From Candidatus Sumerlaeota bacterium (GTDB lineage: Bacteria > Sumerlaeota > Sumerlaeia > JADFCT01), in the NCBI GenBank assembly GCA_026398575.1, contig JAPLSP010000644.1:1-14644 (forward strand): DNA of 14,644 nucleotides, given 5' to 3'. Position numbers and translations under genes: made by a program. Position 1 is the stretch's first letter. Every line of letters begins with the position of its first letter. The notes below the pieces were generated by a model. It saw only the letters and a program-made list of their open reading frames with translations. It made no database searches and was not told the origin of the DNA. Positions 7,805 through 14,644 of this stretch are shown here, in pieces.

Positions 7805-7823
7805 TTCGGGTGATTGCCCCGAA
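7805..7823. promoter_or_regulatory. Inverted repeat in the divergent intergenic region
   Basis: TTCGGG (7805-7810) and CCCGAA (7818-7823) form a perfect 6-bp stem with a 7-nt loop. It lies just upstream of the -35 box of the minus-strand promoter candidate and within the region leading to the plus-strand gene. It could be an operator or a small RNA hairpin; no T run follows, so a terminator is unlikely. Confidence 0.35.
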
Positions 7824-7870
7824 ATCACACATTCTTTTCGGCTGGATACCGCTGTGCGCCTTATTCCATC

Positions 7871-7909
7871 ATTCCGGCATCCATACTGGTCGTCTGACAG
7901 CGCCGGAAT
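7871..7909. promoter_or_regulatory. Inverted repeat (8-bp arms) in the leader of the propeller gene
   Basis: ATTCCGGC (7871-7878) and GCCGGAAT (7902-7909) are perfect inverted repeats separated by 23 nt, ending about 50 nt before the ATG at 7959. They could fold in the mRNA leader or act as a two-half-site operator. No known riboswitch was recognised here. Confidence 0.4.
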
Positions 7910-7958
7910 ATTTCCTGACTCGCAGGCGGAAAAGAATCCGAGGAGAAAAAATAAACTT

Positions 7959-10079
7959 ATGCGCCGATTTTTTTCGGTTTTGCTTTGCTCGTTTGCCGTC
8001 GCCTTTCCCTCGCGCGCAGCGGAGCGCGCGCCCGTGTTGGAGGGAAGCGATGCGACCGTCGAGGCATTTGCCAAAGACGCGCTGCTTTTCACCGACCGCA
8101 ACTACACGCTGCTCGGCGCGCCGCCGATGTTCGATGGGATGAAATTTGTGCGCGCGAGCATGACACAGGGGCAGAAATTTCGTTGTGTCGAGCCGGGCGT
8201 GATCTACGCGCTGACCCCGGAGGAAAATTCAAAAGCCAGTCAGGCCGACGCGCTGTTGAAACTCGGATTCGTCAAGAGCGATACGCCGGCGTTTCAGCCT
8301 TATGGCAAAGAGAAAACCGACATCGTCTCGGTCTTCCGCAAAGAACTTGCGGCAGGCGAGCGCATCGAACTCGGCAAATGGGCGGTGCTCCTTGGCGCGG
8401 AAAACCTGCGCCTCGCGCCGCCGCCTGCGAAGCTGTGGAGCGATAACAAAGGCGAGTTGCTCTATAACGGCATCCGATTGCCTGTCGAATGGCCCCCGCA
8501 GGACGGAGAAGCGGAGAATGGCAAGACGCCCGCCTACCTCAAGTTTCCGCCGCAGGTCATCCCGATCAATGTGGGACGACAGCTATTTGTTGACGACTTC
8601 CTGATCGCCAAAACGGATTTGAAGCGGACCTTCCACAGCCCCGTGAAGTACGAAGGCAATCCAATCCTCAAGCCAGAGACAGTTGCCGAACGCGAAGGCG
8701 GCGGCATCAATCACTGCTTCAAGTTGGCCTCGTCGGCCGCTCCGTTCGACGACGGTGTCTTCTTCGACCCAAAGGACCACCTCTTCAAGATGTGGTACAT
8801 GGCCGGCAGCTGCCACGACACGGCGCTGGCTTATAGCAAAGACGGCCTCCACTGGGAGCGCCCAAACTTCGACGTGGTTCCGGGAACGAACATCGTCATC
8901 CCCTACGACCCGGACTTCGCGCGCGACGCTTTTTCGCCTTGGATTGACCAGGGGTCAAAGGCGCCAGGCGAGCGATACAAGGCGTTCCTCTACACCCGCT
9001 CCAAGGCGCGCGGAAATGCGGGTTACCTCTACACCTCCGCCGACGGCATACACTGGCTGCAAAAGAAAAAAATTGCAGACACCTCAATTGGGGACAACAC
9101 CCTGCTCTTCCATAACCCCTTCCGCGGCAAGTGGTGCCTGAGCGTCCGCCGCAGCGGCCCGCAAGGCGCCCGGATTCGCCACTACTTTGAATGCGGCGAT
9201 TTCCCCGCCCTGTCTGAGTTTGCCCGCCGCGACACGGTCTTCTGGGCAGCGACCGACGCGCTGGACAAGCCGGAGCCCGGTTGGGTCGCGCAGGACCCGG
9301 CGCAACTCTACGCGATTGCAGCAGCTCCGTATGAGAGCCTCATGCTCGGGATGTTTACGGTCCACTACGGCCCGCGCAATGAAACCTGCGATAAAGGCAA
9401 GTTCCCCAAACTCTGCCAGTTGAAGGGCGCTTTTTCCCGCGACGGCTTCCACTGGGACCGCTCGAACCGCGAGGTGTTCATCGCAGGAACGAAAAAGGAC
9501 GGCGATTGGGACCGCGCATACCTGCGCGCCGCAGGCGGATGCTGCCTGGTCGTCGGCGATCATCTCTACTTCTACTACAACGCCAACTCAGGCTACAACA
9601 GCGACCACGCCGCGCACATGTACGCCGGCGGCAGCGCGCACCTGGCGATCCTGCGCCGCGACGGCTTCGCCTCGATGAACGCGGACGCGCCCGGCGGCGA
9701 ATTGGTCACGCGCCCGGTCACCTTCAGCGGACGCCATCTTTTTGTAAACGCCGCCGCCGCATCGGCTCAAGGCGAACTGCGCGCAGAAATACTGGACGAA
9801 AAAGATCGCGTCATCGAGCCTTTCACCGCGAAGAACTGCATCGCCGTGACCGCCGACAAAACGCTGCAACCGGTGAAATGGAACGGCGCCGATGATCTCT
9901 CCGCGCTGCGCGGCGGTCCCGTACGTTTCCGCTTTCTGCTCAAGAACGCGAGCTTGTATGCGTTCTGGGTCAGCCCGGATACTTCCGGCGCCAGCCACGG
10001 CTACGTCGCAGCAGGCGGCCCCGGCTATGAATCACCCGTTGATACCGTCGGCGCCAAAGCGCTCTCCGCCGGCCGTTGA
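7959..10079 (+). CDS. Secreted five-bladed beta-propeller protein (GH32/43-like), unassigned
   Basis: From the ATG at 7959 the product has 706 residues. This start is preferred over the in-frame ATG at 7794 because it directly begins a signal peptide (MRRFFSVLLCSFAVAFPSRA, then AERAP) and has AGGAG at 7941-7945, somewhat far upstream (13 nt). An N-terminal region of about 205 residues is unrecognised. A propeller region follows (about 206-560), with blade motifs of the form S-x-D-G-x-H-W at about 293, 360 and 493, typical of the GH32/GH43/GH130 superfamily. A C-terminal beta-sandwich-like part (about 560-690) ends the protein. Proteins of this plan are frequent in Planctomycetes and Verrucomicrobia and usually lack an assigned activity; I cannot name the catalytic acids. 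It stands alone on the plus strand, divergent from the oxidoreductase, and ends in TGA. Confidence 0.8.
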   Translation: MRRFFSVLLCSFAVAFPSRAAERAPVLEGSDATVEAFAKDALLFTDRNYTLLGAPPMFDGMKFVRASMTQGQKFRCVEPGVIYALTPEENSKASQADALLKLGFVKSDTPAFQPYGKEKTDIVSVFRKELAAGERIELGKWAVLLGAENLRLAPPPAKLWSDNKGELLYNGIRLPVEWPPQDGEAENGKTPAYLKFPPQVIPINVGRQLFVDDFLIAKTDLKRTFHSPVKYEGNPILKPETVAEREGGGINHCFKLASSAAPFDDGVFFDPKDHLFKMWYMAGSCHDTALAYSKDGLHWERPNFDVVPGTNIVIPYDPDFARDAFSPWIDQGSKAPGERYKAFLYTRSKARGNAGYLYTSADGIHWLQKKKIADTSIGDNTLLFHNPFRGKWCLSVRRSGPQGARIRHYFECGDFPALSEFARRDTVFWAATDALDKPEPGWVAQDPAQLYAIAAAPYESLMLGMFTVHYGPRNETCDKGKFPKLCQLKGAFSRDGFHWDRSNREVFIAGTKKDGDWDRAYLRAAGGCCLVVGDHLYFYYNANSGYNSDHAAHMYAGGSAHLAILRRDGFASMNADAPGGELVTRPVTFSGRHLFVNAAAASAQGELRAEILDEKDRVIEPFTAKNCIAVTADKTLQPVKWNGADDLSALRGGPVRFRFLLKNASLYAFWVSPDTSGASHGYVAAGGPGYESPVDTVGAKALSAGR

Positions 10080-10216
10080 TATTCATCCGCCACGGCGCGA
10101 TGCCTGTCAGTAAGTTTTGAGAAAATGGATCGCCGCCAACATGAGATCTCTTTGCAGATAGTCTCGTCTGAAAAAATGAACAAGCCCACTCTCTTATGGC
10201 GGTTGCCAAATGATCC
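10080..10216. other. Convergent gap between the propeller gene and hicA
   Basis: These 137 nt separate two genes that are transcribed towards each other. I looked for a hairpin followed by a T run on both strands and found none; only the short palindrome GAGATCTC is visible. Composition turns AT-richer here, towards the hicBA insert. Confidence 0.4.
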
Positions 10217-10438
10217 TCAGAGCAAACTTATGAATTCCCCAATTCCGATACCAGCTTGCCGCAGAATAGCTCTCAATGTTCCTCGGTCCAGTTCCCTATG
10301 ATTGGGAACGACCAACTGCGCAAATGGATCATCTCTTCGCAAAATAATATGACTTCCATGCTGTCGTTTGAAGACAAACCCGGCTTTCAATAAAGCCTTC
10401 ACGCATTCTTGTCCTGAAATTTTCGGAAGGCTGTTCAT
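10217..10438 (-). CDS. hicA: HicA-type toxin (mRNA interferase)
   Basis: This 73-residue protein has the full HicA layout: an N-terminal LPKISGQECVKALLKAGF helix, then FKRQHGSHIILRR, where His30 in the GSH motif is the conserved catalytic histidine, and a C-terminal half with PNHRELDRGTLRAILRQAGI. HicA toxins adopt a double-stranded RNA-binding-like fold and cleave mRNA when the antitoxin is lost. Its ATG (10438) overlaps the hicB stop by 4 nt (ATGA), so the two are translated as a coupled pair, antitoxin first. The length is normal and no damage is seen. It ends in TGA. The surrounding DNA is about 38% G+C in a sampled line (10321-10380), well below the neighbouring genes, which suggests horizontal arrival. 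Confidence 0.93.
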   Translation of the reverse strand: MNSLPKISGQECVKALLKAGFVFKRQHGSHIILRRDDPFAQLVVPNHRELDRGTLRAILRQAGIGIGEFISLL

Positions 10439-10641
10439 ACAGCGACGACCATTGCGTCAAAATGCTCTTCCGGCGCAGGCAGTTTGTCATCCTCCAAAGC
10501 AAGAAGATATCCTTCGATGGCTTCTTTAATATTCTCTATCGCTTTCTCTTTGGTCTCACCTTGACTTATGCACCCGGGCAAACTTGGACACTCAGCCACC
10601 CAATAGCCGTCTTCACCGTGAAATAACATCACTTCTCTCAT
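10435..10641 (-). CDS. hicB: HicB-type antitoxin
   Basis: The product has 68 residues from ATG 10641, which is preferred to the upstream ATG at 10662 because GGGGGAG lies 7 nt before it and HicB proteins start at this point of the first strand. The sequence MREVMLFHGEDGYWVAECP followed by SLPGCISQGET and a helix with KEKAIENIKEAIEGYL is the partial RNase H fold that covers the HicA active site. There is no room for an added C-terminal DNA-binding domain, so it is a short HicB. If it regulates its own promoter, the 16-bp palindrome at 10687-10702 is the best operator candidate. The gene is co-transcribed with hicA through a 4-nt overlap. A sampled line (10501-10560) is about 38% G+C. Confidence 0.92.
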   Translation of the reverse strand: MREVMLFHGEDGYWVAECPSLPGCISQGETKEKAIENIKEAIEGYLLALEDDKLPAPEEHFDAMVVAV

Positions 10642-10686
10642 CTGAATGCTCCCCCATCCCAATATGAATTTCTACCTTGGAATAAT

Positions 10687-10702
10687 CTGGAAAACGTTCC
10701 AG
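10687..10702. promoter_or_regulatory. Palindrome upstream of hicB, candidate HicB operator
   Basis: CTGGAA (10687-10692) and TTCCAG (10697-10702) are perfect inverted arms around a 4-nt centre, 46-61 nt before the hicB ATG. Toxin-antitoxin pairs of this family often repress themselves through such sites. Promoter boxes around it are not clear, so the operator role is inferred from position and symmetry. Confidence 0.4.
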
Positions 10703-10764
10703 CTAAATACACGGCCAACATCTGCAGGAATTTTGAGCATTCAATTGAGGTGGTCAAGTCAATT

Positions 10765-10786
10765 CGGCGGGCATTCGGCGGGCATT
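10765..10786. repeat. Direct 11-bp tandem repeat upstream of hicB
   Basis: CGGCGGGCATT occurs twice back to back (10765-10775 and 10776-10786) in the gap between the beta-helix stop and hicB. It is near the right border of the AT-rich hicBA segment and could mark an insertion scar or simple slippage. Confidence 0.6.
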
Positions 10787-10818
10787 CACCGTTTGCCGGC
10801 GTATTGCAGCTCCCTCTT

Positions 10819-12468
10819 CTACTTGTTCGCCGCTGGAAGCGCCTCGATTGTTTTTTCAATCCTTGCGCCGCGGTTCGCATTGTCCCACACAATGAGCGCG
10901 ACGCGGTACTTGCCTGGTTGCTCGTAAACGTGCTTCGGCTCGGCGGTTACATCGGGGAGGCCATGCCCGAAATCCCATAGGCGCTCCACGATGGACGTGG
11001 TGGGGGTTGAGGCGCAGCGGAAAGCGGTAGGCTCGCCGACGCGGATTATTTCGGGCGACTGGAAATCGGCTTTGGGAGGCGGGTCTGAAAATGGCTTGGC
11101 CGCGGGCAGCTGGTTGTTCTGATTGCCTTCCATCCGGCAATCGTCAAACTCCAACGCCATGGCGTTCGGCGGTTGGTTCATCACGCGGCCTTTGTTGTTG
11201 GTGAAGGCGCAGCGCACAAAGCTGATCGCGTCTATGTCCTTGCCGGTAAATTGCACGCCCATGCCGGCGTTGTTGCGGAAGACGCATTCCTCCAGCGCCA
11301 TCCCGCGACATTCTCCGTTGAAGCGAAAGCCATGGCCGGCGTCTTTTGGATACCGGGCGCGCGTATCCGTGCTGACCGTGTTCTCGAACACGCATTTATA
11401 AAAGTAGTGATGCGCGATGCCGCCGCTCTCGCCCTGAAACTGTGTGCCCCATTGAACGCAGCCGCTGACGGTGTTGTAGGCCCAATAGACGTTGTTCTTG
11501 ACCGGCTTGTTGGAGACGGAAAGCCCGATCAGCGCGCCGCGCTTGACCACGTTGTCAGTCACGACCGTGTCGCGCGCGATGATCTCAATTCCGATAAACT
11601 TGAGCGTCCCATCCTCGGCGCCAATGACGTTGCGGCGCACGGCGGACTGACCGCCCGCATCCACGCTCAGCCAATGATCTATCACATTGTCCTCGATCAG
11701 CGATCGCGGACAGCCGCCCCAGATTTCAATCCCGAGTCCTTCGCCGCCGGAGCCGGAGACTTGATTATTGCGGATGATCAGTTCCGCCGAGTGATCGCCG
11801 AAGATGCCGCCGCGTCCGGTATCGCGGACCACGTTCCGCTCAATTCGGTTGCGCACACTGCCCCACGCCACCCGGATGCCACCTCCGTACTCGGCCCCCA
11901 ATCCGATCTTCTCGAAGCGGCAATCGCTGATCACGCTGTCCGTGACGCCGCGCTCCATCGTTGGATTGCGCCCGGAAAACATGATGCCGTGTACGAAGTT
12001 GGAATCGCCCTTGGCGAGGTTGCGAACCGTTACATGATGAATGAACAAGCGCCGCGAATTGCCGCTGAAAATGCCCTCGCGAATCATTTTTCCGCCCTGC
12101 CCGTCGAGAGTCAGATGCGCAACTTCAACATCCTGGCAACCTTCGATGCGCAGCATGGATATCGGCTTGGTCGCGGACTTGGAATACACGATGCAGGTTT
12201 TATCCTGCCCGGCGCCGATAAACTTCAGGTTTGATTTAAGCGGAATCGGTTCGGTGATTTCGTAAGTCCCGGCGGGGAGATGAATGGTGTCGCCTGGCGC
12301 TGCTTGCTTGATGGCGACGGTGATGGCGGCGGAATCGAAGGCTTTGGGGGAGATGGTGGCGGCGCAGATGGATGGCGGGGGGAGGAGGGCGAGTATGAGG
12401 ACGCCATAAAGAGGGGTGAGTACACACGCCAGCAGGATGCTGGCGCTCCTAATGTGACTTGTTTTCAT
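10819..12468 (-). CDS. Secreted right-handed beta-helix protein with C-terminal PKD domain
   Basis: This 549-residue protein has a long signal peptide (about 1-36, hydrophobic SILLACVLTPLYGVLILALL). It opens with the typical beta-helix cap AITVAIKQAAPGDTIHLPAGTY, then a chain of short coils with repeated N-N-x-V and V-x-D-C-x-F-type steps (about 70-455), as in pectate-lyase-like and NosD-like proteins. The last 85 residues form a PKD domain (WDFGHG, then KHVYEQPGKYRVALIVWDN). Beta-helix proteins of this kind bind, cut or epimerise long acidic polysaccharides; the fold is clear but the activity is not, because catalytic residues vary. It starts 10 nt after the GH2 stop with only a weak ribosome site, which suggests translational coupling and a shared operon. 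It ends in TAG. The PKD domain probably serves surface or substrate attachment. Confidence 0.85.
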   Translation of the reverse strand: MKTSHIRSASILLACVLTPLYGVLILALLPPPSICAATISPKAFDSAAITVAIKQAAPGDTIHLPAGTYEITEPIPLKSNLKFIGAGQDKTCIVYSKSATKPISMLRIEGCQDVEVAHLTLDGQGGKMIREGIFSGNSRRLFIHHVTVRNLAKGDSNFVHGIMFSGRNPTMERGVTDSVISDCRFEKIGLGAEYGGGIRVAWGSVRNRIERNVVRDTGRGGIFGDHSAELIIRNNQVSGSGGEGLGIEIWGGCPRSLIEDNVIDHWLSVDAGGQSAVRRNVIGAEDGTLKFIGIEIIARDTVVTDNVVKRGALIGLSVSNKPVKNNVYWAYNTVSGCVQWGTQFQGESGGIAHHYFYKCVFENTVSTDTRARYPKDAGHGFRFNGECRGMALEECVFRNNAGMGVQFTGKDIDAISFVRCAFTNNKGRVMNQPPNAMALEFDDCRMEGNQNNQLPAAKPFSDPPPKADFQSPEIIRVGEPTAFRCASTPTTSIVERLWDFGHGLPDVTAEPKHVYEQPGKYRVALIVWDNANRGARIEKTIEALPAANK

Positions 12469-12478
12469 ACGGAATCGC

Positions 12479-14644
12479 TCACTTTCGTTTGGGCGCCTCT
12501 TCGGCGATCACTTCTGCCGTTTGGTTTGCTACGGCCAGATGATGCTTGCCTGGCTGGGATAGGCTCAATCGGAAAGTGATTTCGTCGGTCTTGGCGCCGC
12601 GCGCCCATGACCATTGGGTTTCAGCGGGCTGGCCGTCAACGAGCAGCGCGACACGACTGCCGTCGAGGAAGGTGTCGGCGAGCCGGGCGGCAACGGTGAA
12701 TTGCTCGCCGGTTTTCACGGTGAATTGCTCGCCGGTTTTCACGGTGGATTTCGATGGCGTCAGCGCGGCGCAACGGTAGTTGGTCTGGATGTTCCAGCCG
12801 CCGACTTCCAGCGTAATCTTCTCGTCGCCGCCGAGGTCATGGGCATTCAGACGCGCTGTGAGTTCGCGCGTCTCGCCCGGCAGAAGGCTGAAATAATTAT
12901 CGTCCCAGAGGACCGGAAGGATTTCTGCGCCGCCCGCGCCGCTTACGCCACCTGCGCCTCCCATTCCCTTTGTCAGCGCGAGCTGGATGAAGAACGCCAG
13001 ATGGCCGGTCGGGTTTTCGAGCCGCACGCGGACGAGTTTTTCGTCCCCAGCGGCTTCAATGCGCATTTTGGAGTTGATCTTCACGAGCGGAAGTTTTTGC
13101 AGGGATTTGTAGTCCGCTGTGCCCTGGCCGCGCAGCCAGTAGAAATTATCAGAAAGCAATTTCCCGGCGGCGTCCTTCAGTTGCAGTTTCACGAAGACAA
13201 ACGGCGCAAGGCTGGCCAGGCCGTCAATGGCGAAGGCTTCGCGGCGGGCATTGGCTGGCGCTTCGAGCTTGGCGGCGCGCTGCCAGAGCGGCTTGGCGTC
13301 GAGGCCGAAGACGCGCGCGGTCACTTCGAGGCCGGGTTGCGGCGCCAAGCGGCAGTTGATGACACTCACGGCGTGGTCAATCAAATCCATCTGCGCGTGC
13401 AGCGGTTCGCAGGCGCGCTTGATATAGAAGTGGCTCACCCCCGGTTTGTGGTAGTAATCGAAATTCTGCCATTGCACGTCGGGAAAGCAGGAGTTGATCT
13501 TCCATTCGGTGAAGCCGCTCGTGATGTCCCACATGCGGTGGTTGACGGCTTCGTAGAACGAGCGGTGCTGGTCGGCGGTGACGAGGTGCGCTTTCCAGCA
13601 ATAATCCGCGACGCTCTCCGGTTCGCCGTGCAAGCGGCGGATCGCCTGGTCGTAGGGTTTGTAGTAATCGTTCGCGCCGTGGTGCGCCCAGGTTTCGGTG
13701 AGCGGGAACGGGGCGCCGCTGCTGCTGCGCGCGCCAAGGTCGGGCAGGAATTTCGCCAAACTGCTGATCGCCGGCAGCGATGCCGAGCCGCTTTCGATCT
13801 TGAACATCCAGGTCCGATCCTCGCGCACCCAACGGAAATACGTGACGGGTTCCTGCCACGTGTAGGACTTATTGCCGAGGTCGTTCATGCCGGTGGGCAA
13901 ATCCTCCTTGAAGTGCGCAAACCGCTCCGCGTTCTTGGGGTCGTTTGCAGCACTGTCAGGGAAATAACCGGACGGAATCCAGAACCGCGTGCCGTCGAGC
14001 GCGACGACATGCCGCCGCCACATCGAATAAACCTCCGGGCACGTGTAGCCCTCGTCCATTGACATATACATCGCGAGGCTGGGGTGATTGCGGTAGCGCT
14101 TGAGCACGTCCACGGTGCATCGCTCCAGCAGCGCAAGGTCTTCAGGGCGTCCCGGCTTCGTCACCCAACTACAAGCGTAGAAGCAGTTGCCAAACAACAC
14201 GCCGCGCCGGTCGCACGCTTCGAGGAAAACATCCGGCGGATTCGGGATGTCCTCGAAGTAGATCAGGTTCATGTTTGCGTCGGCGAAGTAGCGAATCTCC
14301 TCTTCGATGCGCCGCGCATCCCAATCGAGCAGCAACTCCGGCTGAATGTAGCCGCCCCGGCAGAAAATCTTTTGTCCGTTGACGAGCACCCGCCGGCCAT
14401 GGCAGCCATCGAGCGTGTGCATCTCGCTGCCGATCTGGCGGACGCCAAAGCGGATCGTTCGCTCAGTCACCGTCTGCTCTGACACGCCGCCATTTGTCCG
14501 ATCCGACGCGGCGCCATCCGTCCGATCCGACAGCGCGCCGTCCGGCACAAATTGCAGCACGAGATCGTAGAGATGCTGCTCGCCATAATTCGCCGGCCAC
14601 CACAGGCGTGGTTTCTGCATCATCGGTTTCGGTTCCACACGCAC
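12479..14644 (-). CDS. GH2 glycosidase of the exo-beta-glucosaminidase/beta-mannosidase type (N terminus beyond right edge)
   Basis: The visible 721 residues lack the N-terminal sugar-binding sandwich; the edge GTG is not the true start. LWWPANYGEQHLYDL and RFGVRQIG mark the end of the Ig-like domain, then a TIM-barrel follows (about 85-420). SMDE (195-198) lies where CsxA-like enzymes have their acid/base Asp in a GSD motif, so Asp197 is the likely proton donor. FKIESGSASLPAI (281-293) matches the nucleophile region, making Glu284 the likely nucleophile. The C-terminal part is two or more Ig-like domains. GH2 enzymes of this branch remove terminal beta-linked glucosamine or mannose; I cannot decide which. 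In-frame tandem repeats occur at residues 37-60, 562-573 and 635-650. Location is unknown because the signal region is missing. The stop TGA is 10 nt before the beta-helix gene. Confidence 0.85.
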   Translation of the reverse strand: MRVEPKPMMQKPRLWWPANYGEQHLYDLVLQFVPDGALSDRTDGAASDRTNGGVSEQTVTERTIRFGVRQIGSEMHTLDGCHGRRVLVNGQKIFCRGGYIQPELLLDWDARRIEEEIRYFADANMNLIYFEDIPNPPDVFLEACDRRGVLFGNCFYACSWVTKPGRPEDLALLERCTVDVLKRYRNHPSLAMYMSMDEGYTCPEVYSMWRRHVVALDGTRFWIPSGYFPDSAANDPKNAERFAHFKEDLPTGMNDLGNKSYTWQEPVTYFRWVREDRTWMFKIESGSASLPAISSLAKFLPDLGARSSSGAPFPLTETWAHHGANDYYKPYDQAIRRLHGEPESVADYCWKAHLVTADQHRSFYEAVNHRMWDITSGFTEWKINSCFPDVQWQNFDYYHKPGVSHFYIKRACEPLHAQMDLIDHAVSVINCRLAPQPGLEVTARVFGLDAKPLWQRAAKLEAPANARREAFAIDGLASLAPFVFVKLQLKDAAGKLLSDNFYWLRGQGTADYKSLQKLPLVKINSKMRIEAAGDEKLVRVRLENPTGHLAFFIQLALTKGMGGAGGVSGAGGAEILPVLWDDNYFSLLPGETRELTARLNAHDLGGDEKITLEVGGWNIQTNYRCAALTPSKSTVKTGEQFTVKTGEQFTVAARLADTFLDGSRVALLVDGQPAETQWSWARGAKTDEITFRLSLSQPGKHHLAVANQTAEVIAEEAPKRK
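12694..12741. repeat. Perfect 24-bp tandem duplication in the GH2 gene
   Basis: The 24-bp unit at 12694-12717 is repeated without change at 12718-12741, and CGGTG of a third copy follows. On the coding strand each unit gives TVKTGEQF, so the protein carries this eight-residue block twice (about 635-650) in the C-terminal Ig-like domain. Exact identity points to a recent slippage event. Confidence 0.95.
12926..12961. repeat. In-frame 9-bp array in the GH2 gene (Gly-Gly-Ala repeats)
   Basis: Plus-strand units TGCGCCGCC, CGCGCCGCT, TACGCCACC and TGCGCCTCC follow at an exact 9-bp period. On the coding strand they encode GGA-GGV-SGA-GGA (residues 562-573), a glycine-rich loop between two Ig-like strands. 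The unit sequence differs from those of the other 9-bp arrays, only the period being shared. Confidence 0.8.
14465..14536. repeat. In-frame 24-bp tandem repeat (three units) in the GH2 gene
   Basis: Three 24-bp units lie at 14465-14488, 14489-14512 and 14513-14536. The second and third share GTCCGATCCGAC; the first is more diverged. On the coding strand they give ALSDRTDG, AASDRTNG and GVSEQTVT (residues 37-60), an extra polar loop in the Ig-like domain before the barrel. CCGTCCGATC here (14518-14527) also occurs in the intergenic 9-bp array at 3237-3246. Confidence 0.85.

Noticed and set aside
7794..7958. N-terminal extension of the propeller protein from ATG 7794
   Set aside because: It would bury the signal peptide 55 residues inside, has no ribosome site and overlaps the promoter and inverted-repeat region.
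10642..10662. hicB starting at ATG 10662
   Set aside because: The added residues contain the ribosome site GGGGGAG and are absent from the usual HicB start.
12614..14062. Long plus-strand open frame opposite the GH2 gene (482 codons)
   Set aside because: It is antisense to a well-supported GH2 gene with intact motifs, has no recognisable domain, and such frames are common opposite GC-rich genes.

Overview
The window looks like an accessory carbohydrate-active locus from a free-living, moderately GC-rich bacterium. Large secreted proteins with LamG, PKD and beta-helix modules, GH99-like (WbsX-type), GH2 and GH130 enzymes and several Gfo/Idh/MocA oxidoreductases are typical of the PVC group (Lentisphaerota, Kiritimatiellota, Verrucomicrobiota, Planctomycetota) and of relatives such as Hydrogenedentota, Sumerlaeota or Armatimonadota. 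The sequence alone does not decide among these, and there is no rRNA, tRNA or housekeeping marker.

Layout. Positions 1-7685 hold five minus-strand genes, read right to left. They are an intact Gfo/Idh/MocA oxidoreductase (7685-6687), a secreted LamG / GH99-like / LamG protein (6507-3301), a second Gfo/Idh/MocA gene broken by one in-frame amber codon (3161-2100), a GH130 mannoside phosphorylase/hydrolase (2064-1027) and the start of a secreted protein that runs off the left edge (911-1). A good sigma70-like promoter faces this set at 7800-7771. A divergent plus-strand gene (7959-10079) encodes a secreted beta-propeller protein of the GH32/43/130 kind. Next is an AT-richer insert with a hicB-hicA toxin-antitoxin pair on the minus strand (10641-10217). 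At the right, also on the minus strand, are a GH2 enzyme of the CsxA/beta-mannosidase type (edge-12479) and, 10 nt after it, a secreted beta-helix protein with a PKD domain (12468-10819).

How the genes may work together (inference). Secreted proteins (GH99-like, beta-helix, propeller and probably GH2) would bind and cut an external glycan. Cytoplasmic GH130 and the oxidoreductases would handle the released sugars. GH99-like, GH130 and GH2 together hint at a mannose-containing, perhaps N-glycan-like, substrate. No transporter, regulator or sulfatase is visible.

The most unusual signal is not a gene. Short tandem arrays with a strict 9-bp period, each with a different sequence, occur in two gene-gene gaps (3204-3248, 6571-6668) and, in frame, inside two coding regions (5213-5257, 12926-12961). 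Two further in-frame 24-bp tandem repeats lie in the GH2 gene (12694-12741, 14465-14536). One shares a 10-mer with an intergenic array. The second oddity is the lone amber codon in the oxidoreductase gene. Four intact neighbours end in TAG, so genome-wide recoding is unlikely.
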